64,000 nucleotides of DNA, taken from Chrysophaeum taylorii (Eukaryota; Sar; Pelagophyceae; Pelagomonadales; Pelagomonadaceae). A program made the translations under genes and the position numbers. The DNA lies in contig JAQMWT010000057.1 of NCBI GenBank assembly GCA_029834535.1, positions 186,001 to 250,000 of the forward strand. Direction: 5' to 3'. The notes beneath the pieces are model-generated. The model was not told the DNA's origin and did no database searches. It saw only the letters and a list, made by a program, of their open reading frames with translations. Below are positions 1 through 9,563 of this stretch, one piece after another. Within the stretch, counting starts at the first letter, position 1. Every line of letters begins with the position of its first letter.

Positions 1-1825
1 TTTGTTTGATTTTCCACTACCAGCCGCTTGTCTTGTTCTTGATTTCATCGCTGAAAGGTGTGGCACCTTTCTTCCGTGACAATCGAGAGCTTTATGCGCA
101 AGAATTTGATGCGACGTAGTGTGATGCGACCTTGGTCGAGCGCGACGCTCTACTGCTCGAAAGAATTCGCTCTACGCGCGGGGACATGAGTCAAGAGTCT
201 AAACTGGTAGCGAGGGCTTCTCTTACTTGGCAGCGAGATCCGACTGAACTCTCCCAGACTTCTGACTGCAAGAACACGGCGGCCTTATAAAAATTGGGAT
301 TCGGCCTTGGACTCGACACGTGAATGCCAACCAACAGAACGGCCATTTTACCAACTCCTCCAAGCACATGGCGTTGCTTTGGTTGTCGCCAAGCCTCTAG
401 CAACGCGTGCGGCACCCTTGCCTTAGTAGGCCCGCTCTCGACGCGCTGGACGAACTTCCTTATCACATCAGGCGGGCGCTCCTGGTTGCTCGAAGTGCTC
501 GAGTCGAGCACCACTAACTACAGTCTCGCCGGGGGGATATAGCGCGCGTACCACTCACCTCGAACTCCACCAATCCAACGTCATGTGCCGAGTAAGCTTT
601 TTTCTGACCTTGGATCACCAGGCAGCAGGCGTCCGTCGCACAAAAAACGGGGAAAGTGCGCTGTCGAAAAAAATAAAATGGCTGCGGAAAATTCACTCAA
701 GCCGGAGACATCGGTGGGTGTGTTTCAGGAGGTGTTGCGCGGCGACTACGGCGAAGTCCCGGTGGAGTACGAGAGTGCTTTTTTGGAAGTTCAGTTCGTA
801 TGTGATCAAGGTCCCCATCGTCGAAATTGACGATGCGATTCCCGAGTTCCGTCCGAGATTCAAGCCAAACACACGAATTGCCCTGTCGGCGACGCGCGTT
901 CTGTCTAAGTTGTGCGTCCTCAGTGAATCGCAGAGCGAATGAATCCCGGCACGGCGATGAACTTTTCCAACTGCCAAGAGCCTGCCATCATCACTTGCAA
1001 GTATCAAGGCGACGAAATGGCTTTAATTTTACAGAGTCCGCGTTCTCATCAAACAGGGAATGGTAGATCGAGATGGTCTCGTTTGAACGGAATCAACTCT
1101 CCTCTCCCACGGCACGTTGGATAAGTGTTGAGTATCCAGTGTTGGTGTCAGTGCGCGCGGCGGCCCGAAGCACCACGTTGATAAACTATAGTCCCGGCGA
1201 CGGCAAAATATCGATCTACTACCACGTCGATTGGGCCAAAACTCTTCTACGTTCTGTAATCGACGGTGCTAGAAATTGGCAGCGATATTCAGTTCATTGC
1301 AGCACCTGCCGAGGCGGTCACGATCATTCGCACCAATGGTGCCCTCGTCGCCTTCGAGACGCATTCCACCACCTTCATGCGCTGTGTCGAGGTGCTCGAT
1401 AGCTTCTTGCCGACACGGCCGCAGAGTTGTATCTCCCGCGCATATCAAGCTGTCAAAAACCTCGCCCCCTCGACCATGATAACCAAGGTCGAGTTCGTTG
1501 GGGTATTCCGGAACGCGCCGCATCCATGTAATGGCCACGTGTTTTGTTGGCATTTTTGGTTTGTCGTCACCACACAACGCCGTCAGTGACAGGCCGGAAG
1601 TTGCGGACCCAACAACATCATTGTACGAAAACAAACTACATGGTGCATGTTCATATGGACAGCGTACCCGCTGTCGACGGCACGGGGGCTCCTTGATTAC
1701 GGTGCGTTGCTACAAACACAAGCGCATTAGCAGCTAGAGCTTCCTGGCTCCAAATGTAGATAGCTTACATGTACTATATGCAGGTGCCGCCTCGCGGGGC
1801 GTCTTGTGGAACGACGAAGATGATA
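1..1825. other. Stretch without a confident gene
   Basis: No complete gene could be supported. Between about 675 and 1500 the plus strand holds several short overlapping open stretches in different frames, for example one starting with an ATG at 678. They read like a decayed or heavily split coding region, but no protein family is recognisable and no chain of GT-AG introns joins them convincingly. The segment before 600 shows nothing. Confidence 0.4.
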
Positions 1826-2539
1826 TCAAGGGACGCAGAGCTCACCCCAGTGACCCTCTTGGTATCCGCTTGTGCCATAGTAGCGGTCACCGAAGTCTCC
1901 GAGGCCCGGGATGATGAACTTGCGTTCGTCGAGGTGGTCGTCGACGGCGGTCGTGAGGATTCGCACCTCTTGAGCGTGTTCCGCCACGCGTCTTAGACCT
2001 TCGGGGCAACTGATGACATTCGCAAACAGAATCTTCTCTGGCGCAACGCCAGCCAGCTTGAGGACGTCAATCGCAGCGCACGCCGAGCCGCCAGTGGCGA
2101 GCATCGGGTCGCACAGCAGGACATGGTGGTAGTCGGCGATGTTTGGCGGAAGTTTTGAGTACATGAGGCACGGTAGGGCGGTCGCCTCATCTCGCTGGAT
2201 TAGGATTTTGGCCGTTTTTATATCCGGGGCGAGCTTGCGGACCGCCTCCATCAGGATCGCGCCCGAGCGCATGATGTCGACGACACACATGTTCGAGGTA
2301 TCTACGTGCCGCCCTCCAGACATGCGCGCCCTGCCGCACGGCGTCTCGACGTCGCTCACCTCGTCGTCGCTCACAATAGAGGCCAGTGCTTCCTCGGCAA
2401 GCAGGTGACAAAGTCGATCTGCCGCACTGGCGTACTCCTTTTGCGGCGTGCGCTTGTCGCGCACGATCCGCAGCAGTGCGGTCGTCCCTCGCGTGGAGAA
2501 CAGGCTCGCTCTTGGGTTTTGCTCCACGGCTGTCTGCAT
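1826..2539 (-). CDS. UPRT: Uracil phosphoribosyltransferase
   Basis: This 237-residue single-exon protein should convert uracil and PRPP to UMP in pyrimidine salvage in the cytosol. It carries the PRPP-binding loop DPMLATGGSA in the second half and the typical UPRT C-terminal signature IPGLGDFGDRYYGT. The early segment TRGTTALLRIVRDKRT followed by a helix with R-L-LAEEAL matches the N-terminal region of eukaryotic UPRTs. Its length is normal for the single-domain family (about 210-245 residues), and there is no uridine kinase fusion. The start is the first ATG after an upstream stop. It lies on the same strand as the adenine phosphoribosyltransferase 1.1 kb away, so two salvage enzymes are neighbours. 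Family assignment is firm; the exact start is less so. Confidence 0.95.
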   Translation of the reverse strand: MQTAVEQNPRASLFSTRGTTALLRIVRDKRTPQKEYASAADRLCHLLAEEALASIVSDDEVSDVETPCGRARMSGGRHVDTSNMCVVDIMRSGAILMEAVRKLAPDIKTAKILIQRDEATALPCLMYSKLPPNIADYHHVLLCDPMLATGGSACAAIDVLKLAGVAPEKILFANVISCPEGLRRVAEHAQEVRILTTAVDDHLDERKFIIPGLGDFGDRYYGTSGYQEGHWGELCVP

Positions 2540-3670
2540 CGAGTTAATTACGAAGGAATCCTAGGATTGTTGTCGATTGTACGGAATTGCCTGCACCCTC
2601 TATGGTGGGAACGAGCGTGAGAAGCGACCAGTAAGAGCAGCGAGCAGCTCGCACTCAATACGTTGACTCGGATTACTCCGACACCAACGCCGTTGTTCAC
2701 GTCGCTGATGACCGACTTTCCGTCACTACCCAACAGTGTTGAGGGTAAGAAGCAGAGATGAGGGTAATGCGGCGCTGCCTTTTGCGGAACAGCACCTGGG
2801 TCCACGCGGGCAGGGCGTGTCGAAACTTCTAGCGCACAACGCCAGGGTCCTCCCGCGAGCCGTCGTCTGGGGCGCCGCCTTAGATATGACGACGGCTCAA
2901 CACAGTTCTGCGCTGGCGGGCGTTCCTGATGGCGGTCAGGCCAGCAGAGCGCTCCGATGTCCGCCCTAGTAGCCGCCAAAAATCTATTTCGTCGCCGCCA
3001 TGGCCCTCGAGAGCCAATAGCCTGGCGATATCGGCTCGATTTTTAGGCCGGTTCTTACCAACCTTCGCACAGGCCCAACGTATTAATTTTAATTAATTAA
3101 TTAATTAATTAATTAAATTAATTTAATTAATTTAATTAATTAATTAATAAATTAATTTAATTTAATTAATTTAATTTATTAATTAATTAATTAATTAATT
3201 AATTAAATTTAATTAAATTTAATTAAATTTAATTAAATTTAATAGTTGATTATAAATATTTAATTAATTAACTAATTAATTAATTAAATTAATTAATTAA
3301 TTTAATTGATTATAAATATTTAATTAATTAATTAAATTAATTAATTAATTAATTTAATTAATTAATTAATTAATTAAATTTAATTAAATTAAATTAAGTA
3401 ATTAATTAATTAATTAAATTAATTAAATTAATTAATTAATTTAACTAATTAATTAATTAATTAATTTAATATTTATAATTAACTACGTCCGCTGCGTGGT
3501 CGCGCTCCTGGGAGCGCATTATAAGTACGGTAAATATCAACTATACATCGATCGTCGAGTAGAAAGAATCTAGGAGGACTGACTGACCGAGGAACCGACC
3601 GACCGACCGTAGAGCGGCGCGCGAAAAGACGATAAAGGCGGGGAGTTGGGCTTGAAAAAAAAAGGATCAA
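2540..3670. other. Spacer between UPRT and APRT
   Basis: Apart from the AT tract listed separately, this spacer contains no convincing gene. A 143-codon minus-strand open frame just upstream of UPRT (2548-2979) has an arginine- and proline-rich composition and no family resemblance, so it is treated as chance. The segment 3480-3660 beside APRT contains short CGAC/GACCGACC repeats. Confidence 0.5.
3082..3480. repeat. AT-only tract built on TTAATTAA
   Basis: About 400 bp consist almost entirely of A and T. They are built from TTAATTAA/AATTTAATT words with only a handful of G or C bases, in otherwise GC-rich DNA. The words are self-complementary, so the tract is full of small palindromes. The word TATAAATATTTAATTAA recurs inside it. 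It separates UPRT from APRT. It could be a simple low-complexity expansion or a replication-origin or centromere-like element; sequence alone does not decide. Confidence 0.9.
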
Positions 3671-4366
3671 TCACTCGTGTGGGAGGCCGTCGTCGACATA
3701 ACCGTCGGTGGGGATGTTCGGGTCGGCGAGGCCGTCAAGCTGAAGGATGTCTTCTGACATGAGGGCCCAAATGGGGACATCGGTAAAGCCCTTGGCGTCA
3801 AAGGCGGCACGGGCTTTGAGGAACTTGAGTTCGACGACGCACGCACACTCGACCACGAGACCGCCGGCAGCCTTGACGAGGTCGACGGCGGCGCAGAGGG
3901 TGCCGCCAGTGGCAACGAGGTCGTCGATGACGAGAACCCGGTCGCCGGGCTTGACTGCGCCTCGAGGGATGGCGAGGGCGTCGGCGCCGGCGTACTCCTT
4001 GGCGTAGGCCGCGCCCGTGGCGGCGTTAGGCATTTTTCCTTTCTTTCGAAGCATAAAAAAGGGTTTCTTGAGTGCGAGTGCAATTGGTGGACCTAGGACG
4101 AAACCTCTCGCGTCGATGCCGCAGATCGAATCGATGCGCTCCGCCGCATATCGATTCGCGAGGACCTCGATCACGAGCGCGAAGGCCTCGGGGTCCTTGA
4201 GGAAGCCCCCGATGTCGTAGAAGCGGGGGATACCCTTGAAAGGGAAATAGGGAGTCACGCGTGCGATCCGCTTTGCGATCGGACCGTCGGCCACGTACTC
4301 GTCCCGCAACGTCCCGGGGGTCGCCGAGCGGCCCGCGGTGTTTCCCATCACGCACGCCCGCCACAA
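3671..4366 (-). CDS. APRT: Adenine phosphoribosyltransferase
   Basis: This 231-residue protein should make AMP from adenine and PRPP (purine salvage). The PRPP-binding motif VLVIDDLVATGGTL lies near residue 140, and the APRT signature GIDARGFVLGPPIALAL with the following FFMLRKKGKMP loop lies near residues 85-115. The fold after YFPFKGIPRFYDI is standard. At 231 residues it is about 50 longer than bacterial and human APRT, with extra residues at both ends. A second in-frame ATG at codon 7 gives MGNTAG, which would be a possible N-myristoylation start; this is inference. The gene diverges from the WDR34 gene with only about 150 bp between the two start codons, which suggests a shared promoter region. 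Confidence 0.95.
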   Translation of the reverse strand: MWRACVMGNTAGRSATPGTLRDEYVADGPIAKRIARVTPYFPFKGIPRFYDIGGFLKDPEAFALVIEVLANRYAAERIDSICGIDARGFVLGPPIALALKKPFFMLRKKGKMPNAATGAAYAKEYAGADALAIPRGAVKPGDRVLVIDDLVATGGTLCAAVDLVKAAGGLVVECACVVELKFLKARAAFDAKGFTDVPIWALMSEDILQLDGLADPNIPTDGYVDDGLPHE

Positions 4367-4447
4367 ACGTCGCCAGAGGTTCGGATTTGGTGGACGAAGG
4401 TGCCTCTCCTAACCCTCAGAGAGCTTACTCCTTAACCCTCGACACGC

Positions 4448-4469
4448 TTGAGTTTATTTACTCCTAAAC
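4448..4469 (+). promoter_or_regulatory. Possible shared promoter element
   Basis: A GAGTTTA...TACTCCTAAAC motif lies about 45-65 bp before the WDR34 start codon. A near copy (15331-15349) lies upstream of NAT10. Two occurrences, both upstream of plus-strand genes, suggest a promoter element, but this is only a resemblance. Confidence 0.25.
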
Positions 4470-4513
4470 AATTCCTCTCGACAACGCCCTCCGAAGAAAA
4501 AGAAAGGTAGAGG

Positions 4514-6469
4514 ATGATGATGGCGACGTCGTCGAACAACGAGTTCGTGCGATTCGTCGACGCGAGCTGCGGGAGCATCTCGATCGTGACGCCGGTCGAG
4601 AAGATTCGCGTTCGCGAGAAGGGCGTGGAGACGGTGGGCGTGGCAATTACGGACGGCGAGACGTCGACGACTTGGCGCAGCGATGCCGAGACGCAGACGA
4701 CGACGACGACGACGGCTAGTCCCCCAAAAGAGGAAGCAACGCTCGACGAGGGGTGCCGTGCCGCCGTGTCGAGGCTTGGTGCGCGCGCGCTGGCCGAACT
4801 CGCGCGCGACGACAGCCATGTATTCGAGGGTTTCGCGCCGCTCTCGTCGGGCCTCGAGGAGGTAACGTACAAATATGGCCTCCGCAATCCAAAGGTCAAC
4901 CTCGAGACGTCGCGGCTCCAGTGTGAGGGCGTTTCCTGGAATGCGACGGGGAACATGCTGTGCGCCGTGTACGGGGTCAACTACGGAAGTTGGTGCGACG
5001 AGGCCGGGTCGCTGTGCTGCTGGTGGATTTTTGATAAGAAATTTGACCCCGCCAAGCCGTCGAAGACCCTCGAGCACCCGAGCTGCCTGACCGCGGTGAC
5101 CTGCCATCCCAAGCGACCCTCGGTCGTGGCCGTAGGCTCGGTCGTCGCGGAGGTTATGGTCTACGACCTCACCGCCGAGCACGACGAGCTCGTCGCGACG
5201 TCCGAGATCGCCGAGACCACCCACATCGACTCGATTTCGGCGCTCGAGTGGATCCAGCGGCCGGATGGCGAAAACGACTACGACCTCGTCTCCATCTCGC
5301 GCGACGGCAAGATGCTGTGGTGGCACGTCGACCTCGACGCCAAGGCGAGCGAGACGGTCACGATCTTGCCCGACCGCGGCGTGCTCGTCGCGCGAAACCC
5401 CGCAGAAGTCAGCCGGCCAACCTTCCGTCCGTTCGGGGGCACCACGATCTCGCTCTTCGCGATGCCGCCGACGAAGGTCGGCCCGCTCCAGCTCGTCGTC
5501 GGCACGATCGGCGGCAGAGTCCTCAAACTCCAAGTGCACAGAGACGGCTACAAACGCCTCGGGAAAATCCTCGGCCCAAAGAAACTCGGCGGCCGCCTCC
5601 AGTGGGACCGCGCCGCGCAGGCCTACGTCGCGCATCTCCCGCAAACGGCGACCCAAAAACTCGTTAAACACGTCGAGCAGTTCGCTTTGGGAAACCGCAA
5701 GGCCCTCGTCACGCCCGCCGACATCGTCGAATCCAAACCAAAACTCCACTACATCTACACCCCCCCGTTTGGCGCCGTTACCGAGTTCGAGGCCCACGTT
5801 GGCCCCGTCGGGGAGGTGGCGGCCTCGCCCTTCCACCGCAACGTCTTCCTCTCGGTTGGACTCGACGGCTGCGTCCAACTCTTCTCCGCCGTCCAAACAA
5901 CCGCCCTCGTCCAGATCGAAAAGCCCGACGACGACGACGACGACGACGTCAACAGACGCAGAGCGCGAGCCGACGGTGACACCGTGGTGGTCGTCGTCCC
6001 GAACCACCTCGACCTCGACAACGACTACCTCGCCCAGAAAAGACGCGACACCGACACGGGCTTTTGGGCCGCCGACTGGTCGAAGGTCCGTCCGCTCGTC
6101 TTCGCCGTGGCCTCCGACGACGCGATCGTGCGGATCTACGACCTCGCCGTCAGCGACGAATTCCCCTCTCTCGAGCTCAAGATCCCCGTGCCGGCTGGAC
6201 TCGGCCACCACCACCTCGACCGCTACGCCAAGCTCCTCTCGATCAAGTTCAACCCCAAGCAGCGCGACTTCCTCGCGTGCGGCGACGCCGCCGGCAACGT
6301 CCACGTCTGGCAGCTCCCGTGGCACCTCGCCAATTCCAAGGCCGACGAACTCCAGCTCCTTCAGGAGTTCATCGACTCCCACTTCTTCGACGACGACGCC
6401 GCCGTCGAACGCGAGGACGACGACGACGAGGGTGTGCCCCCCGCACCAAAATCGTCTTCAACTCACTAA
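4514..6469 (+). CDS. DYNC2I2: Cytoplasmic dynein 2 intermediate chain (WDR34-like)
   Basis: This 651-residue WD40 protein resembles WDR34/FAP133, the intermediate chain of the dynein-2 motor that drives retrograde intraflagellar transport. Visible landmarks are a TQTT-type N-terminal segment near residue 60 (the light-chain-binding area in the family), VSWNATGNMLCAVYG near residue 140, SPFHRNVFLSVGLDG near residue 440, WSKVRPLVFAVASDD, and FLACGDAAGNVHVWQLP near the end. All of these occur in the same order in WDR34 proteins. The size is somewhat above human WDR34 (536 residues), partly from acidic Asp-rich inserts. It is a single exon. It implies that the organism builds a cilium or flagellum at some stage. 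It lies between APRT (divergent) and the PheRS beta gene (same strand, 112 bp gap). Confidence 0.85.
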   Translation: MMMATSSNNEFVRFVDASCGSISIVTPVEKIRVREKGVETVGVAITDGETSTTWRSDAETQTTTTTTASPPKEEATLDEGCRAAVSRLGARALAELARDDSHVFEGFAPLSSGLEEVTYKYGLRNPKVNLETSRLQCEGVSWNATGNMLCAVYGVNYGSWCDEAGSLCCWWIFDKKFDPAKPSKTLEHPSCLTAVTCHPKRPSVVAVGSVVAEVMVYDLTAEHDELVATSEIAETTHIDSISALEWIQRPDGENDYDLVSISRDGKMLWWHVDLDAKASETVTILPDRGVLVARNPAEVSRPTFRPFGGTTISLFAMPPTKVGPLQLVVGTIGGRVLKLQVHRDGYKRLGKILGPKKLGGRLQWDRAAQAYVAHLPQTATQKLVKHVEQFALGNRKALVTPADIVESKPKLHYIYTPPFGAVTEFEAHVGPVGEVAASPFHRNVFLSVGLDGCVQLFSAVQTTALVQIEKPDDDDDDDVNRRRARADGDTVVVVVPNHLDLDNDYLAQKRRDTDTGFWAADWSKVRPLVFAVASDDAIVRIYDLAVSDEFPSLELKIPVPAGLGHHHLDRYAKLLSIKFNPKQRDFLACGDAAGNVHVWQLPWHLANSKADELQLLQEFIDSHFFDDDAAVEREDDDDEGVPPAPKSSSTH

Positions 6470-6581
6470 ACCCTACCCGCGAAAGCGAAAGCTCACCTGT
6501 ACGTATACCCCCCCCCAACTAGACAATAATAAATAATAAGGTCCTGGTGTGAAGGAGCGAAGCTCGCCGGGTTGAGGCAAG

Positions 6582-8501
6582 ATGCCGACCGTGCGGCTGG
6601 ACCGGGATGACCTGTTCGAGCGGCTCGAGAAGAGTTTCACACAGGAGGAGTTCGAGCTGTTGTGCTTCGAGTTCGGGGTCGAACTGGACGACGTGACGTC
6701 CGAGGCGGAGACGGCGCGGGAGATGGGTGCCAAGGCAGATGTGGTGGCGTCGTTGTCGGATCGCGTGATTTACTGCATCGACGTGCCGGCGAACCGGTAC
6801 GATATTTTGTGCATGGAGGGCATGGCGCGCGCCTTGCGGATCTTCCAGGGTCTCGAGGCTGCGCCCGAGTTTAAGCGCGAGGCGTCGAGTCGGACGACGA
6901 TGCGGGTAGAGTCGGGATCGTGCGACAAGATCCGGCCCTTCGTGGCGTGCGCCGTGCTTCGGAACGTGTCGTTCGAGGACGAGCGCGTCTACAAGTCGTT
7001 CATCGACTTGCAAGACAAGCTCCACCAAAACGTGTGCCGGCGGCGGACGCTCGTGGCGATCGGAACGCACGACCTAAACGCTCTGCGGCCGCCGTTCGCC
7101 TACCGCGCGCTCGCCCCCGAGACCATCAAGTTCGTCCCGCTGACCGAAGAGGACAAGACCTTCGACGCCAAGACATTGATGGACCACTATCGGTCGGACC
7201 CGGCCTGCAGACACCTCAAGCCCTACACGAACATCATTTACGAGTCGCCCGTATACCCCGTTATCACCGACGCGACGGGTCTCGTGCTCTCGCTCCCTCC
7301 GATCATCAACGGCAGGGCCTCGCGGATCCAGGCGCACACCAAGGACGTCTTTATCGAGTGCACGGGCACGGACGAAACCAAGACCAACCTCGTCTGTGAT
7401 ACGGTCGTGGCCATGTTCTCCGAGTATTGCTCGTTCAGAGTCGAGCCCGTCGACGTCGTCTATTCCGACGGCGACCGACGAGTCGTGACGCCCCTCTTGT
7501 CGACGCGCGAATGTTCGGTCACCCTCGACGAGATTCGTAAGACAATCGGTCTCTCGGAGTCGGCCCTCTCTCCGGACGCGGCCTGCGCGCTCCTGGAACG
7601 CATGCAACTCTCGCCCGCTCGATACGATGCCGCCTCGGACCTCGTCACCGTCGGCGTCCCGTGCACGCGCTCCGACGTCATGCACGCCGTCGACGTCATC
7701 GAGGATGTCGCGATCGCCTACGGCTACAACAACGTTCCCGAGGCGCTGCCCACGACCCTCCACGTCGGGACTCCGACCCCACAAAACCTCTTCTGCGATC
7801 TCCTGCGCGACGAGATCTCGCGGGCCGGTTACGTCGAGATCCTCACGCACGGCCTCTGCCGCCCCGAGGAGAACTACACCAAGCTCCGCCTCCCAACTCC
7901 GGAAACGCAAGAAGCCGTGCTGCTGGCCAACCCCCAGTCCGAGGAGTTCGAGCAGTGCCGCACGACCCTCCTCGTCGGCGCGCTCAAGACGCTCCAACAC
8001 AACAAGAGCCAGGCGGTTAAAGGTGGCCTTAAGCTCTTCGAGGTCTCGGACGTCGTTTTCAAGGACGACACCCGAGACGTCGGCGCACGCAACGAGCGGC
8101 GCCTCGTCGCGACCCACACGGGCGCGACCGCCGGCTTTGAAGTCATCCACGGCCTCCTCGACCGCGTCATGACGTGCGCGCAAATCAAGCCCTCTCGAGC
8201 CTACGCCGGCGACTCGCTCACCAAGGACGACATCGCCTACTTCGTCGACAAGTTCCCCGACCTCGAGTACGCAATCGAACCCGCCGACATCCCCACCTTC
8301 TTTCCCGGCCGCTCAGCCCTGGTCGTCTTGTACGACCGAGCCAAGGAGCGAGCCGGCGAGCCCCGTAAGACCGTCGTCGGCAAGCTCGGTGTTCTCCACC
8401 CGATCGTCCTCGCCAATTTCGAGATCGACTTTCCGACCTCGGCCCTCGAGCTCTTAGTCGATCCCCTTCGAAGTTCCTCCCCGTCGCCCTCCTCCGCCTG
8501 A
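6582..8501 (+). CDS. FARSB: Phenylalanine--tRNA ligase beta subunit
   Basis: This 639-residue protein is the archaeal/eukaryotic-type beta chain of cytosolic phenylalanyl-tRNA synthetase, which pairs with an alpha chain encoded elsewhere. The N terminus MPTVRLDRDDLFERL, the conserved RYDILCMEGMARALRIF block near residue 70, the B3/4-like editing region (about 90-270, with YTNIIYESPVYPVITDATG) and the B5/catalytic-like region with DVMHAVDVIEDVAIAYGYNN near residue 365 are in the usual order. The family is about 590 residues, so this one is slightly longer, with a serine-rich end. It is one exon; the start ATG is preceded by a short purine-rich leader. No plastid or mitochondrial transit peptide is apparent. 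Confidence 0.93.
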   Translation: MPTVRLDRDDLFERLEKSFTQEEFELLCFEFGVELDDVTSEAETAREMGAKADVVASLSDRVIYCIDVPANRYDILCMEGMARALRIFQGLEAAPEFKREASSRTTMRVESGSCDKIRPFVACAVLRNVSFEDERVYKSFIDLQDKLHQNVCRRRTLVAIGTHDLNALRPPFAYRALAPETIKFVPLTEEDKTFDAKTLMDHYRSDPACRHLKPYTNIIYESPVYPVITDATGLVLSLPPIINGRASRIQAHTKDVFIECTGTDETKTNLVCDTVVAMFSEYCSFRVEPVDVVYSDGDRRVVTPLLSTRECSVTLDEIRKTIGLSESALSPDAACALLERMQLSPARYDAASDLVTVGVPCTRSDVMHAVDVIEDVAIAYGYNNVPEALPTTLHVGTPTPQNLFCDLLRDEISRAGYVEILTHGLCRPEENYTKLRLPTPETQEAVLLANPQSEEFEQCRTTLLVGALKTLQHNKSQAVKGGLKLFEVSDVVFKDDTRDVGARNERRLVATHTGATAGFEVIHGLLDRVMTCAQIKPSRAYAGDSLTKDDIAYFVDKFPDLEYAIEPADIPTFFPGRSALVVLYDRAKERAGEPRKTVVGKLGVLHPIVLANFEIDFPTSALELLVDPLRSSSPSPSSA

Positions 8502-9563
8502 AGGTACGCGGACTATCTCGTGTGACGGTCGCGGTTGTGACGATCATATTTCTGAATTCTCCAGAAACAGCAATCATGTTCGACTTTTTTTACCTACATT
8601 CTCCGAACCGCCTTGAGAAGGAGGACGACACTGTGTGTCTGTCGTGTCGTCGTCGTTTGTTTTCTTTCCACGACATCGCCTCAACTCAGGCACGATTCTC
8701 AGACTTTCGTTCGGTCGGTCGATCGGTCGGTCACAAGCGGGCGAAAAGGTCTCTTTTTTTTTTATCGTCATCGGCGGCATCGGCTACTGCGGCGCCTCGT
8801 GAGGAGCGATCGACTGATCGATCTATCGACGGATCAATTGATCATCAGCGCGAGTTAATTAATTTGGGTTTGGGGCAAGTCGACGACGGGTACTACTGCT
8901 ACACGGGAATATTTTATTCACACAGGGGGATACCCTCCTTCCGAACCTGCGCCTTGCGAGGGCTTTCGTCCTCCCGGCGTGGGTTTGCACCTCTTCGCCT
9001 CTCGGGCGGGCCGGTCGGAAGCCGGGGCGTTCGCAGTGGGACAGGGTATGGCGGGGGGGCGCAGAAGAAAACGCTAACGACGAGATGGTTGCCAGTCCAA
9101 TCGCAATCGCCGCGCTGCATGGCGACAGGCGTCAAATCTATCCCGACGCTTTCGATTCCCAGTGATTCTGATTCCTCGAAAAATCCGCCGCGAGCAAAAG
9201 TTCCGCCTGCGCAGGCGGACCCTTACCCTTCTAGTACACGGTTACACCGGTAACGGTCCAAGGCCTTACACCCATATCGTCCACGGTCGACGGAGGTGAT
9301 GGCGGAAGTTAGGAGTAGTTAGCAAACGAGGGAGAGCCGCGGCTGAGGAGAGACACCTTTAGGTCCTCTGCCTTTTAGCTGCGCGGTCGTTCTCGGATCT
9401 GGAGGCCGTGCGAAAGTCGGCGAAGGTTTGGGGAGTGGCCAGAATGTCCAAGTTGCGAGAAGGGTCCTTGAGTTCGTAGAGCTAGTCGAGGCGGTCCGAG
9501 ATCCAGTTCATCCCGAACTCGGGGGCAAAGGAGGAGGGAGAACCGCGGCTGAGCAGAGACACT
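8502..9563. other. Intergenic region with simple repeats and a duplicated gene tail
   Basis: The first 750 bp hold low-complexity CGGTCGGT- and GATCGATC-type runs (about 8712-8733 and 8808-8850). A 243-codon plus-strand open frame here (8522-9253) is biased towards Ser and Arg and resembles nothing known, so it is not called. From about 9320 to 9520 the sequence is a diverged copy of 9540-9740, the 3' end of the next minus-strand gene. Confidence 0.5.
9320..9520 (-). repeat. Diverged partial duplicate of the tail of the unknown gene at 9.56 kb
   Basis: The block GCCGCGGCTGAGGAGAGACA...GTCGGCGAAG recurs about 230 bp downstream as CCGCGGCTGAGCAGAGACA...GTCGGCGAAG, followed in both by GGGGAGTGGCC and the phrase TCCAGTTCATCCCGAACTC. 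The second copy is the coding 3' end of the neighbouring gene. The first copy is therefore a truncated tandem duplicate, visible by eye with scattered substitutions and small gaps. Confidence 0.7.

Noticed and set aside
4454-6382. 642-codon antisense open frame over WDR34
   Set aside because: It mirrors the GC-rich codon pattern of the real gene. Its product is Val/Glu/Asp/Arg-biased with no domain, while the plus strand gives a clear WD40 protein.
7074-8183. 369-codon antisense frame over PheRS beta
   Set aside because: Shadow of the synthetase gene; composition is biased and there is no family resemblance.
8522-9253. 243-codon plus-strand frame after PheRS
   Set aside because: Made largely of simple GGTCGATC-type repeats translated as Arg/Ser; it overlaps no known domain and lacks host coding bias.
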